From Oscillospiraceae bacterium (lineage in GTDB: Bacteria > Bacillota > Clostridia > Oscillospirales > Acutalibacteraceae): a DNA stretch of 64,000 bases. The notes beneath the pieces were generated by a model. That model did no database searches. It was not told the origin of the DNA and saw nothing but the letters and a program-made list of their open reading frames with translations. The position numbers were made by a program, and so were the translations under genes. Of the stretch, positions 16,811 to 25,814 are shown in pieces (the stretch's first letter is position 1; every line of letters begins with the position of its first letter). The stretch is from positions 1-64,000 of the forward strand of contig CACWPS010000002.1 of assembly GCA_902762875.1 (NCBI GenBank), given 5' to 3'.

Positions 16811-17971
16811 TTAAATTACTCGAACGCGGATAACGCCGTCTATTGCGCCGATTTTCTCGGCAACCGCCGAAATATCAGCCCCGCATATATCAAGCATAGT
16901 GTAAGCGTAGTCACCACGGGATTTATTCAAGAGGTTTTCAATGTTGATGTTATCCCCCGCAAAAATTCCCGTAATAGCGGTGAGCATATTCGGAATATTT
17001 TTGTGGATAACGCATACACGGTTTTCGCCGCTTCTGGGCATTGTAACCTCGGGAAGGTTTACAGAGTTGACGATATTACCGTTCTCAATGTAATCCATTA
17101 ATTCCTTAGCCGCCATAGATGCACAGTTGTCCTCCGATTCGGGGGTAGACGCGCCCAAGTGCGGAATAGCTATAACGCCGTCAACACCTAAAACATCATC
17201 GGTGGGGAAATCGGTAACATAAGCCGCTACCTTACCCGACTCTAAAGCCGCCTTTAGGTCGGCATCGTTCACAAGTGCCGCACGGGAGAAGTTAAGAATT
17301 CTAACACCCTCCTTGCACTTTGCAAGGGTATCGGCATTAATTAAATTCTTAGTGCTGTCTGTAAGCGGAACATGAATGGTAATATAATCGCAGTTTGCGA
17401 AAATCTCGTTAATATCGTTAATATGAACCGCATTGTGATTTAAGTTCCAAGCAGATTTAACCGACAGATAGGGGTCGTAGCCGTAAACGGTCATACCAAG
17501 GTGGTTAGCGGCATTAGCCACCATAACGCCGATAGCGCCGAGGCCTATAACACCAAGCTTTTTGCCCTTAATTTCAGGACCTGCGAAAGCTCCCTTGCCC
17601 TTTTCAACAAGCTTGCCCACAGCATCGCCCTCGCCCTTTAATGTCTTTGCCCATTCAATACCCGAAACCACTCTGCGGGAAGAAAGCAAAAGACCTGCAA
17701 TTACAAGCTCCTTAACGGCGTTTGCGTTAGCACCGGGGGTGTTGAAAACAACGATACCCTGCTCGGAGCAACGGTCAATCGGGATATTGTTTGTACCCGC
17801 ACCTGCCCTTGCTATAGCCTGCAAGCTTGCGGGGAACTCCTCATCGTGCAAGGCGGCGGAGCGGACTATGGCACCGTCCGCATTTTCTACCTCGTCGCCT
17901 ATTGTATATTTATCGTCAAAAACCTCAAGACCGCTTTTGGAGATTTTATTGTAGGTTTTAATCTTATACAT
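16811..17971 (-). CDS. serA: D-3-phosphoglycerate dehydrogenase
   Basis: The first step of serine synthesis: oxidises 3-phosphoglycerate to 3-phosphohydroxypyruvate with NAD. The NAD motif GLGAIG is at residues 143-148 and the catalytic region includes ARAGAGTNNI near 55 and PHLGASTPES with its histidine. The C-terminal 75 residues, from RVCVIHKNIPNML, form an ACT domain for serine feedback. At 386 residues it is a short SerA with ACT but no intervening ASB domain. Its start overlaps the serC stop by one base. Confidence 0.95.
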   Translation of the reverse strand: MYKIKTYNKISKSGLEVFDDKYTIGDEVENADGAIVRSAALHDEEFPASLQAIARAGAGTNNIPIDRCSEQGIVVFNTPGANANAVKELVIAGLLLSSRRVVSGIEWAKTLKGEGDAVGKLVEKGKGAFAGPEIKGKKLGVIGLGAIGVMVANAANHLGMTVYGYDPYLSVKSAWNLNHNAVHINDINEIFANCDYITIHVPLTDSTKNLINADTLAKCKEGVRILNFSRAALVNDADLKAALESGKVAAYVTDFPTDDVLGVDGVIAIPHLGASTPESEDNCASMAAKELMDYIENGNIVNSVNLPEVTMPRSGENRVCVIHKNIPNMLTAITGIFAGDNINIENLLNKSRGDYAYTMLDICGADISAVAEKIGAIDGVIRVRVI

Positions 17972-19053
17972 TATGCGTTTTCCTCCTCAAACTTCTTCAT
18001 AAACTCAACCAACTTTTCAACGCCCTCTACAGGCATAGCATTGTAGATAGAGGCTCTCATTCCGCCTACAGAGCGGTGACCCTTGATGTTTACAAAGCCC
18101 GCCTTCTTTGCCTCTGCAACAAATTTAGCGTCAAGCTCCTCGTTGCCTGTAACAAAGGGAACATTCATCAAAGAACGGTCCTCGGGAACAACCGTGCCCT
18201 TAAAGAGCTTAGAATTATCAAGGAAATCGTAAAGGATTTTAGCCTTTTTCTCGTTGACCTTCTTCATTTCGTCAAGTCCGCCCATCTTCTTTATCCACTT
18301 AAAGGTAAGACCCGCAATATAAATTGCATAGCAGGGCGGGGTGTTGAACATAGAGCCGTTGTCTGCGTGGGTAGCATAGTTAAGCATTGTGGGAGTAATA
18401 TCCATAGCGTTGCCGATTAAGTCCTTACGGATAATTACTATTGTAACGCCTGCAGGAGCAACATTCTTCTGCGCACCTGCATAAAGCATACCGAACTTTG
18501 TAACATCGATAGGCTCGGACAAAATACAGCTTGAAATATCAGCTACCAGCGGAACATCCCCTGTGTCGGGAAGCTCGTGATACTTTGTACCGTAAATGGT
18601 GTTGTTCATACAAATGTGAACATAGTCCGCCTCGGGGTCAAAGTCAGCGGCTGTGGTCTTGGGGATATAAGAGAAGGTCTTATCCTTAGAAGACGCAACC
18701 TCACGGGCCTTACCGTAGCGTGCCGCCTCTTTATAAGCCTTGTTAGCCCACTGGCCTGTGATAATATAGTCTGCCTTGCCGTTTTTATTCATAAGGTTAA
18801 GGGGTACCATAGCGAACTGAGTGGACGCACCACCCTGCAGGAAAAGCACCTCGTAATCCTCGGGGATATTCATTATTTCCCTAAGGTCCGCTACGGTTTG
18901 GTCGAATATTGCCTGATATTCCTTTGAACGGTGGGACATCTCCATTACAGACTGACCTGTCTCACCGTACTCTAACATCTCTGCGGCAGCGGTCTTTAAA
19001 ACCTCCTCGGGAAGCATCGACGGCCCCGCACTGAAATTGTAAACTCTTGCCAT
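17971..19053 (-). CDS. serC: Phosphoserine aminotransferase
   Basis: A PLP enzyme that makes phosphoserine from phosphohydroxypyruvate and glutamate. It begins ARVYNFSAGPSMLPEEVL, typical of SerC, and the PLP lysine is in AGAQKNVAPAG. The length is 360 residues from the ATG at 19053. I rejected an in-frame extension to 19119 because it would run through the promoter, while GGAGGG sits 7 bases before 19053. It forms an operon with serA; no serB phosphatase gene is in the window. Confidence 0.96.
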   Translation of the reverse strand: MARVYNFSAGPSMLPEEVLKTAAAEMLEYGETGQSVMEMSHRSKEYQAIFDQTVADLREIMNIPEDYEVLFLQGGASTQFAMVPLNLMNKNGKADYIITGQWANKAYKEAARYGKAREVASSKDKTFSYIPKTTAADFDPEADYVHICMNNTIYGTKYHELPDTGDVPLVADISSCILSEPIDVTKFGMLYAGAQKNVAPAGVTIVIIRKDLIGNAMDITPTMLNYATHADNGSMFNTPPCYAIYIAGLTFKWIKKMGGLDEMKKVNEKKAKILYDFLDNSKLFKGTVVPEDRSLMNVPFVTGNEELDAKFVAEAKKAGFVNIKGHRSVGGMRASIYNAMPVEGVEKLVEFMKKFEEENA

Positions 19054-19090
19054 TTTAAAACCCTCCATATTATATAGCGTGATGTATAAC

Positions 19091-19119
19091 ATTATATTCC
19101 TACAGAGGTAATTTGTCAA
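19091..19119 (-). promoter_or_regulatory. Consensus promoter of serC-serA
   Basis: On the minus strand: TTGACA (19114-19119), exactly 17 bases, TATAAT (19091-19096). A perfect match to the sigma-A consensus. Confidence 0.9.
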
Positions 19120-19221
19120 TAGGATTGTTAAAATGTTGTCAATCTTTTTTCTGAATTATAAAAATTATGAAAAAAGATTGTTATTTTTTTAACAACGACA
19201 TTAGTTTTAAATGCTAATAAA

Positions 19222-19291
19222 GGATGATGTGGGCATCATCCCCTACTCATACTCAATTAGCATATGTAGGGGACGATGCCCACATCGTCCC
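19222..19291. repeat. Paired inverted hairpin repeat, copy 1
   Basis: Two arms face each other (19222-19246 and 19266-19291). Each arm is a hairpin: GGATGATG with CATCATCC in the first, GGACGATG with CATCGTCC in the second, each with a 4-base loop and an outer GTAGGGG or its complement. The two arms differ only by paired changes that keep the stem. Related copies lie at 32372-32444 and 47928-47954. It is in the 3' region of the protease gene. Confidence 0.8.
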
Positions 19292-19306
19292 ATATAAATA
19301 AAGCAG

Positions 19307-19331
19307 AAAGGACGGCGCATTACCGTCCTTT
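19307..19331 (-). terminator. Terminator of the HtrA-type protease gene
   Basis: The arms AAAGGACGG and CCGTCCTTT enclose a 7-base loop. It lies 13 bases after the stop at 19344, with a T-rich tract beyond. Confidence 0.7.
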
Positions 19332-19343
19332 ACATAAAATATT

Positions 19344-20810
19344 TCAGCTAACCGCATTATTTGACCCTACCGTAACCGTGGTGGTATAATACCGTCCGCT
19401 GCGGTAGATTTTAACATTTACCTTATCATTCGGCTTGCAATCCTCAAGCGTTTCGCTTAAAACGGTGTAGTCGCTGATTGTCTTACCTGCAAATTCGGTT
19501 ATAATATCCCCCTTTTGGAGACCTGCGTTTTGGGCAGGACTTCCCTCGGCAACGCTTGAAATAACCGCTCCTGTGGGATAGCCGTAATATTGAAGCACGC
19601 TTGCGGTATACTTTTCACTTATAGTAACGCCGATATAAGGCTCGGGGTCGTTTTGCTTCTCGATTATTTTTTTGCAGATTTCCTTAACCGTGTTTGACGG
19701 AATTGCAAAGCCCATTCCCTCAAACTCCTCGGAAACGATTTTTGAGCTGTTAATTCCCACAAGCTGACCCTTTACATTCACAAGGGCACCGCCGGAGTTA
19801 CCGGGGTTAATTGCGGCGTCGGTCTGGATAAGCTTTACATCGGAATCGGAAGAAACCACCCTGTTAAGACCGCTTATAACGCCGTAGGTTACGCTGTCCA
19901 TAAACTCAAGTCCACCGGGATTGCCCACGGTTATTACATACTGACCCACCTTTAAATCGGAAGAATCCGCAAACTCTGCGGCGGTAAGCCCGCTTGCGTT
20001 TATCTTTAAGACCGCAAGGTCGGTATTTATATTGTAGCCCACAACGCTCGCCTCATAGGAATCCGAATCAAGGCTATCCACAAACACCTCTATTTTAGAG
20101 GCCGATTTGTTTGAAACTGCGCCCGAAACCACATGGTAGTTGGTGATTATATATCCGTCCGAGGAGTAGACAACGCCGCTTCCCTCGCCTGTTGACTCGC
20201 TTGTACCGCCGAAAAAGCTCATAACCGAGGTTGTTGTTCTTATGCCGACTACGCTGGGAGTCACCTTTTTCGCCACCGCCTCAACCACCGATTCGGCGGT
20301 TTCATCAATATTGATATTTACATTTTGACCCGATACATTCGAGACAGTAGATGCAGAGCCGATATCGTCGTCACTTTTACCTATACCTACCGCCGCTATT
20401 CCGCTTACCGCACCTATAACCGCCGCAAGCAGAGCCGCGGCAATTACTACACCCGCGCCGTATTTCCTTTCCTTATTAGGCTTTTTTTGTTTCGGCGGTT
20501 TATAGCTGTAAAGGGGTCTTCCCGTATGGGGGTCAAAGTTTGCGCCGTACTCACCGCTCGGGAAAAAGTCCCTGCGGGGCGGCGGGGTCTGCTGCGGGCT
20601 TTCTTTCTGCTCACTATTGCCCACAGGCTCCGCCGTATAAGCGGTATCGCTCCCCGAAAAAGCCCCGTCCTGAATAATATCCTCACGGCTTTTGGTGTAA
20701 AAGCCGCCGTCGGGCGTTACGGTGTATCCGTTATTTTCACCCGGTGTATCATTACCGTTTACCGAATCAAATCCGTTCAGCTCGCCGCTTTGCTTATTGA
20801 AATCGTCCAT
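19344..20810 (-). CDS. Membrane-anchored HtrA/DegP-type serine protease
   Basis: A quality-control protease facing the cell exterior. A long polar N-terminal region (about 115 residues, rich in Gly, Pro, Asn) precedes one membrane segment (VVIAAALLAAVIGAVSGIA). The trypsin-like domain has the triad His in NYHVV, Asp in NTDLAVLK and Ser in NPGNSGGALVN; a single PDZ domain (AGLQKGDIITEFAGKTI) follows. I set the start at the ATG at 20810, because GAGGAG lies 8 bases before it; an upstream in-frame ATG at 20864 lacks one. It is 488 residues, like Bacillus HtrA/YycK/YvtA paralogues, and appears monocistronic. Confidence 0.92.
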   Translation of the reverse strand: MDDFNKQSGELNGFDSVNGNDTPGENNGYTVTPDGGFYTKSREDIIQDGAFSGSDTAYTAEPVGNSEQKESPQQTPPPRRDFFPSGEYGANFDPHTGRPLYSYKPPKQKKPNKERKYGAGVVIAAALLAAVIGAVSGIAAVGIGKSDDDIGSASTVSNVSGQNVNINIDETAESVVEAVAKKVTPSVVGIRTTTSVMSFFGGTSESTGEGSGVVYSSDGYIITNYHVVSGAVSNKSASKIEVFVDSLDSDSYEASVVGYNINTDLAVLKINASGLTAAEFADSSDLKVGQYVITVGNPGGLEFMDSVTYGVISGLNRVVSSDSDVKLIQTDAAINPGNSGGALVNVKGQLVGINSSKIVSEEFEGMGFAIPSNTVKEICKKIIEKQNDPEPYIGVTISEKYTASVLQYYGYPTGAVISSVAEGSPAQNAGLQKGDIITEFAGKTISDYTVLSETLEDCKPNDKVNVKIYRSGRYYTTTVTVGSNNAVS

Positions 20811-20912
20811 AATGCAACGCTCCTCTTGTTTGTTTGAGCTTATTATATATTCTTTTTGTTGCATTTCTAATTCAAATATGTGAATTTTCGGTTAATAAAT
20901 TTGGAGAAATTT

Positions 20913-22307
20913 TCATTTCATCGGATAGCGTATAAACAGCTCCAAAAATCCCTTTAAATTAAAGGGTATAATGGGATAAAGATAATTTCTGCCCGAAAGG
21001 GTTTTAATAAACAGCATACATATAAATATAAATACTATCCCGCCTGCAAAGCCCCAAACACCTAAAAGCTGGGTTAAAACAAGGAGTAACAGCCGTTCAA
21101 ACTTCATAGCGTAGCCCATTTCAAAGTTTGGCAGAGAAAAGCTGGCTATGGTGATGAAAGCCATAAAAAGTATCGCCTCGGTTATAAACCAGCCTGCGTC
21201 AATAGCAAACTGAGAAAGCAGTAAACCGCCGACAATTCCCAGGGAGTTTGAAAGAGAATCGGGGGTATTAAGGGAAGCAAGCCTTAGCCCGTCCACCATA
21301 AATTCAAGTATTAAAAACTGTAAAAATAAGGGTATCTGCCCTGTATCCTTCGGCATAATAACCCGAAGCCAATCGGGCACTATTAGGGGGGTATTAACAA
21401 GCAGTAAATAAAGCGGAGTTATAATCACATTCGCAACCGACACAAGCATTCTGATAATCCGTGTGTAGCTTGCGACTATGGGTTGGAAGTAATAATCGTC
21501 GGTCTCCCTAAAGAAGTCGGAAAGGGAAATCGGCATTACCATAACCGAGGGGGCATTGTCCATAACAAGCACTATTCTGCCGTCAAAAATACAGGCAGAG
21601 GCATAGTCGGGGCGCTCGGTGGTCTTAAATTTCGGAAAGGGATTGAAAAAGGCGTTTTTCTGGAGCTTTTCGGCAATGGCCTGCCCTGTCATTGAAGCGC
21701 CGTCAAGCTCCATATTTTGAAGCTTTTTCCTTAAAATACTAAGCACCCTTTCGTCCGCAACCCCCTCAAGGTAGCTGATGGCTATATCAAGCTTTGTGCC
21801 CTTACCTATCTGCATATATTCCATACGAAGTCGGCTGTCCCGTATTCTGCGGCGTATCATAGCGGTGTTCATAACAAGGGTTTCAACAAAGCCGTCACGG
21901 GCGCCCCTTAATGACTTATCCTTTTGCGGCTCCTCAACACCTCGGGCGGGATAGGTGCGGGTGTCTATCATCAGCGCACCGCTTATGCCGTCTATAACAA
22001 GCACAGAGGGGCCCGACAGCACCGCCGTCACCGCCGCATCCTTATCCTCTGTGCTGTCCACCTCAACATAGGGCATCTTAAGCCGTGCAAAATGCGTCAT
22101 ATCGGCGATTTTTTCAATATCCTCGGGTGTTTGTTTATAAAGAAATTCCAGTATCTTTTCGTAAACCTCGTCCTTTATAAAGCCGTCAATAAAGTAAAGC
22201 GCCGCCCTTCTTCCCCCTATTTCAAGCTCCCTTTTAATAATATCAAAGCTTTTATCGGGCTTTAGCTCACCGTCTAAATACTTGGTCCACAGGTCATAAT
22301 TATTCAT
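20913..22307 (-). CDS. GerA-family spore germination protein (GerAA/SpoVAF-like)
   Basis: A 464-residue membrane protein of the GerA family. It has a long soluble N-terminal half with DGFIKDEVYEKILEFLY, then the conserved ARTYPARGVEEPQKDKSLRG-type block (residues about 115-140), and at least four hydrophobic segments in the C-terminal half. GerAA proteins are germinant-receptor subunits, whereas SpoVAF accompanies the dipicolinic acid channel. The short N-terminus resembles SpoVAF, but no spoVA, gerB or gerC genes are beside it, so the subtype is open. The start follows directly after a terminator, whose 3' arm contains the only SD-like AAGGG. Confidence 0.85.
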   Translation of the reverse strand: MNNYDLWTKYLDGELKPDKSFDIIKRELEIGGRRAALYFIDGFIKDEVYEKILEFLYKQTPEDIEKIADMTHFARLKMPYVEVDSTEDKDAAVTAVLSGPSVLVIDGISGALMIDTRTYPARGVEEPQKDKSLRGARDGFVETLVMNTAMIRRRIRDSRLRMEYMQIGKGTKLDIAISYLEGVADERVLSILRKKLQNMELDGASMTGQAIAEKLQKNAFFNPFPKFKTTERPDYASACIFDGRIVLVMDNAPSVMVMPISLSDFFRETDDYYFQPIVASYTRIIRMLVSVANVIITPLYLLLVNTPLIVPDWLRVIMPKDTGQIPLFLQFLILEFMVDGLRLASLNTPDSLSNSLGIVGGLLLSQFAIDAGWFITEAILFMAFITIASFSLPNFEMGYAMKFERLLLLVLTQLLGVWGFAGGIVFIFICMLFIKTLSGRNYLYPIIPFNLKGFLELFIRYPMK

Positions 22308-22357
22308 TAAAAAAACCGCCCTTTCTCGGGATATTATTCCCGTAAAAGGAGCGGTTA
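22308..22357 (-). terminator. Terminator upstream of the GerA-family gene
   Basis: On the minus strand AACCGC...CCTTT pairs with AAAGGGCGGTT around an inner CGGG/CCCG stem, followed by seven T just before the ATG of the germination gene. It probably terminated the Ytr-like permease operon before the island separated them: the neighbouring 22366-22482 is the end of such a permease gene. Confidence 0.75.
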
Positions 22358-22474
22358 TTTACCCATTATTCAAGATTAAGCTTTTTTGTAAGGAAATGAC
22401 GGGTGATTATAAAATAAACCGCCGAAAGCAACGCCGAGTAAACAATCAAAAACGCTAAAAATACCTCTAAATAC
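22351..22474. repeat. Left direct repeat flanking the GRE island
   Basis: About 124 bases aligned without gaps to 30308-30431, with about 9 mismatches by my hand alignment (about 93 percent identity). Similarity stops abruptly after AAATAC on the inner side, next to the activase stop codon. Confidence 0.9.
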
Positions 22475-22482
22475 AAAATCAT
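22366..22482 (-). pseudogene. Remnant: C-terminal end of an ABC-2 permease gene
   Basis: Translating the minus strand gives a 38-codon open frame whose last 36 residues match the C-terminus of the complete permease at 30324 (shared YLEVFLAF, ITRHFLTKKLNLE). The rest of the gene is missing; the frame begins at an ATG that overlaps the activase stop as ATGA, which is probably a junction accident. It marks the left edge of the inserted island. Confidence 0.85.
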
Positions 22483-23282
22483 TCAAAAACCGATTTTAAT
22501 TCTATCATATGCTTTTCGTCGGGTACATTAAATTCATGCTTTACCATATTTAGCGCATCATATTTATGTGTTCCCAAGCTATGATACGGCAAAAGCTCAA
22601 TTTTTACAGGACAATACGGTTGCAAAAAGCTTTTAATTCTTTGCATCTCGCCGACTGAATCGTTAACGCCGCAGATAATCGGTATTCTGATACAGATATT
22701 TGCTCCCGCTTCAAATAATTTTTTCAAATTATCCAATATAACTTTATTGTCAGCTCCCGTATATCGTTTATGTTTTTCCCGATCAAAAAGCTTTATGTCA
22801 TACAAAAACAGATCGGTATGCTTCAAAATTCTTTCAAAATACTCCCAAGGAACATTTCCGGCGGTATCGACAGCAGTATGTATTCCGTTTTCCTTGCATT
22901 TTTCGAGTATTTCGCAAAGAAAATCAATTTGTAGCATACATTCTCCGCCGGAGAAGGTTACCCCTCCTTTTGAATTTTCATAAAAAGCTTTGTCTTTTAA
23001 AATCTCATTTAGGACTTCGTCGGAATTATATTCTTTTCCGCAAATTTCTTTTGCGCCGTTAAAGCATATAAAGTCAGCATCATTTTCCGTTACATTTTGG
23101 CAGCGTCCGCACCCGGTACATTTATCACTGTAAAACATAATTTGCGGTTTTGCGGATTGGCTTTCGGGATTGTGACACCACGCACATCTTAAATTACAGC
23201 CTTTGAAAAATACCGTTGTGCGAATACCCGGTCCGTCCACAAATGAATTTCGCTGTATATCAAAAATTGTTGCTTTTTTCAT
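22479..23282 (-). CDS. Glycyl radical enzyme activase (radical SAM)
   Basis: Probably installs the glycyl radical on the GRE encoded at 26716. The radical SAM motif CNLRCAWC (CX3CX2C) is at residues 29-36, after the family-typical DGPGIRTTVFFKGC. The insert that usually holds two ferredoxin-like clusters has only Cys55, Cys58, Cys61, Cys73 and Cys81 (CX2CX2CX11C), so probably one auxiliary 4Fe-4S centre. TFSGGE follows near residue 110. It is 267 residues, with GGAGG 5 bases before the ATG. It is last in the operon and its 3' end abuts the permease remnant. Confidence 0.92.
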   Translation of the reverse strand: MKKATIFDIQRNSFVDGPGIRTTVFFKGCNLRCAWCHNPESQSAKPQIMFYSDKCTGCGRCQNVTENDADFICFNGAKEICGKEYNSDEVLNEILKDKAFYENSKGGVTFSGGECMLQIDFLCEILEKCKENGIHTAVDTAGNVPWEYFERILKHTDLFLYDIKLFDREKHKRYTGADNKVILDNLKKLFEAGANICIRIPIICGVNDSVGEMQRIKSFLQPYCPVKIELLPYHSLGTHKYDALNMVKHEFNVPDEKHMIELKSVFE

Positions 23283-23309
23283 AAAGCCTCCGTTTCATAC
23301 TCCGTTAAA

Positions 23310-24458
23310 TTACACCGGCATTTTTTGCAGTTCCGATATCCTTTTCTGCCATATTTTTGTATTATCAACCTCAGCATTAAACAAAATTTCAAATATTTGT
23401 TTAGCTTGGCTCAAATGTGCTTCGCATTTAAGCAAATCATAATTTCCCGATGCATCATAATCGGTTAAATTATCAATATTTTTCGGTAATTGCGGAATCC
23501 AGATATGATTAAGAGACCAGCCTTTAAAATATTGCTTTAATTCAGAAGGGTTTTGTATTATTTCAGACAAATTATCAATGTATCGATTCATTTCAGCCTT
23601 GCTTTCGCCGTCAAAAACAGTTATTTTTGTACCCAGTATATCAAATTGATACGGAACAATATCAAAAGAAATCTTTGACTTATTTATGTCGAGTATTGTG
23701 AAATATCCGTAATACCACGAATCTTTATTGTCGGTTTTTTCGGTATTCTTAAAAAGAAAGTTTCCCATACTGTATATAATCGGTTTTCCGTTATAAGTTT
23801 CATATCCTTGCGGACAGTGGGTATGCCCCGCAATAACAGCATCCGCACCCATATCACAAATAAATCTGTAACGTTCTACTGTATCGGGCGACGGCAGCGG
23901 ATTGTGCTCATTGCCGCCGTGAAATACAACAATAATGAAGTCGGAAACATTTTTTTCGGCTTGGATTTTGTTCATCAAAAGTCTTGGGTTGTATCCTGCC
24001 GAACCTGCTTTATTTTCCTTGGCAATTCCAAATTCATTTTCGCATACAGATAACAAGGAAATTGTAATGCCCGCTTTTGATATTCGCATAGCTGAATATG
24101 CCTCGGAAATATTATTGCCTGCGCCTGCATATTTTATATTATTCTCATCTAAAAGCTTGAGAGTGTTATTCAATGCTCCGTCACCATAGTCTCCTATGTG
24201 ATTATTGGCAAGTGTAACCGCATATGTATTCATGGCTTTCAAAAAAGAAATGCAATTTTTCGGGCAAATTAAATTCGGACCGGCTTTTTTAATTGGCATA
24301 TAGTCCTCTTTGTTACCCAAAGGACATTCCAAATTCGGTATTACAAAATCCACACTTTTGGTATAAGGTATTATATCATTTAATATTTCCAAAGATTTAT
24401 CGTAATCGAGATTATCTATTCCTCTGAAATTTATATCTCCCGTAAATAACAGTTTCAT
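23310..24458 (-). CDS. CapA-like metallophosphoesterase-fold protein
   Basis: A 382-residue protein of the CapA/PGA_cap family. Visible motifs are FTGDINF at residues 4-10, NLECPLG near 51, LANNHIGDYG near 100 and the pair VVFHGGNEH and IAGHTHCPQG, all expected metal-site positions. CapA of Bacillus takes part in poly-gamma-glutamate export, but this copy has no signal peptide or membrane anchor and sits in a catabolic-looking operon, so it may be a cytoplasmic phosphatase or amide-handling enzyme. GGAGG precedes the ATG. Function is not assigned. Confidence 0.8.
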   Translation of the reverse strand: MKLLFTGDINFRGIDNLDYDKSLEILNDIIPYTKSVDFVIPNLECPLGNKEDYMPIKKAGPNLICPKNCISFLKAMNTYAVTLANNHIGDYGDGALNNTLKLLDENNIKYAGAGNNISEAYSAMRISKAGITISLLSVCENEFGIAKENKAGSAGYNPRLLMNKIQAEKNVSDFIIVVFHGGNEHNPLPSPDTVERYRFICDMGADAVIAGHTHCPQGYETYNGKPIIYSMGNFLFKNTEKTDNKDSWYYGYFTILDINKSKISFDIVPYQFDILGTKITVFDGESKAEMNRYIDNLSEIIQNPSELKQYFKGWSLNHIWIPQLPKNIDNLTDYDASGNYDLLKCEAHLSQAKQIFEILFNAEVDNTKIWQKRISELQKMPV

Positions 24459-24463
24459 AATAC

Positions 24464-25801
24464 TTATTCCTCCGTTTTATCACATTCGATAAGCATTTGT
24501 AAAGTCAGCTCCAGTGCCTCCAAAAAGCCTTCAATGTTTATACATTCATCCGATTGGTGCGCTCCGCCGTGCCCCTTAGGTGTGTTATCGGGAGTGCCCC
24601 ATCTCAGCGTTGTTCCAATCTCTGCAGCACACGGGAGTTGTCTTGCATATGTTCCGCCTGCGTTTATATATGCTTGCGGTTTACCGTCACCGGTAAAATC
24701 ACTGTATGCTTTGAGACACGCATTTATATAGCTGTTATCCGTCGGCACAATATAGCCTTTCTTTTCTTCTTCAAATTTGACTGTGCAGTTGTTTTTTTCA
24801 AAGAAAGAAACAATGCTTTTTTTGATATTTTCGGTATTGGCAGACAGCCCGAATCTCATATTAAATCCAAGCATAATTTTTTTGTTGTCGTTTTTAATTA
24901 TACCGTTTGTGCAGGTTAGTTTTCCGCACTCGTCTTGGTGTTCAATCCCATAAACTTCACCATAATATTTTTCCAAAACGCTCATTAAAAACAGCATTTG
25001 TTCTCTGTCTGATGCGCAAATATCCTCACGCTCGGAAAGCTTTTTTGCAAGCAAATATCCCGCATTTAACGAACCCTCCGGCAGCGCAGAATGACTTGAA
25101 ATTCCCGTTTCGGTTACAGTTTCACCATTCACCACAGCCGAAGCTTTGTCGAGAATGATATTCATTGCATTTCCGCCGTGAAAATTTTTAATGTCTTTTA
25201 ATTCTGTATTTAAAGTAACCCAAAAATTCATCATACTTTTATCTCCTCTGTAAAGAGGAAATGCCGTATCGCAAATCAAAGAAAAATCAGGTGCGGTATG
25301 CTTTTTTGAATATTCCTCAATATCCGACATTCCCGTTTCCTCGTTTGCGCCCGTAAACATAACCAGCCTCGAATTAAACGGAATATTAAGTTCCTTTAAA
25401 ATTTTTGCGCAGTAGAGCGATATTACAACGGCGGATTTATCGTCAAGCATGCCACGGCCTATTAAATATCCGTCCTTTTCAATCGGTTTAAAAGGCTTAG
25501 TATGCACCCAGTCTTCACCGACATCAACCACATCTGCATGGGCAAAAAGTCCAAGCGTCCTTTTTCCGTTACCGAAATACGAAAGCAAATATCCGCCCTG
25601 TCTGTCAAGCTCTGTTTCAAAACCGTTTTCTGAATAAAGCTTCTCTGTATATTCCAAAACATCGGCACAAGCCTTTCCGAAAGGTGCTTCAAGCTCCGTA
25701 GCTCCTCTTACTGACGGAATTTTGACGAGCTCCTTTAATGTTTTTAATATTTCATCTTTGTGTTCACCTACATAATCATGTATCTTTTCCGTGTATTCCA
25801 T
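24464..25801 (-). CDS. M20 family metallopeptidase (PepV/dipeptidase-like)
   Basis: A 445-residue zinc peptidase. Metal ligands expected for the family are visible: His and Asp in FAHADVV, Asp in GRGMLDDKSA, the catalytic Glu pair in GANEETGM, Asp in LICDTAFPL, and a C-terminal His in GGAHQSDE. A dimerisation lid domain sits between. The closest named groups are PepV and other dipeptidases that cleave Xaa-containing dipeptides such as beta-alanyl dipeptides. I chose the ATG at 25801 with GGAG 8 bases upstream. It lies between the hydrolase and the CapA-like gene with gaps of a few bases. Confidence 0.88.
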   Translation of the reverse strand: MEYTEKIHDYVGEHKDEILKTLKELVKIPSVRGATELEAPFGKACADVLEYTEKLYSENGFETELDRQGGYLLSYFGNGKRTLGLFAHADVVDVGEDWVHTKPFKPIEKDGYLIGRGMLDDKSAVVISLYCAKILKELNIPFNSRLVMFTGANEETGMSDIEEYSKKHTAPDFSLICDTAFPLYRGDKSMMNFWVTLNTELKDIKNFHGGNAMNIILDKASAVVNGETVTETGISSHSALPEGSLNAGYLLAKKLSEREDICASDREQMLFLMSVLEKYYGEVYGIEHQDECGKLTCTNGIIKNDNKKIMLGFNMRFGLSANTENIKKSIVSFFEKNNCTVKFEEEKKGYIVPTDNSYINACLKAYSDFTGDGKPQAYINAGGTYARQLPCAAEIGTTLRWGTPDNTPKGHGGAHQSDECINIEGFLEALELTLQMLIECDKTEE

Positions 25802-25814
25802 AACCAATTCTCCT

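Noticed and set aside
19054-19119. N-terminal extension of serC
   Set aside because: It overlaps the consensus promoter, and the conserved SerC start lies at 19053 with a strong ribosome site.
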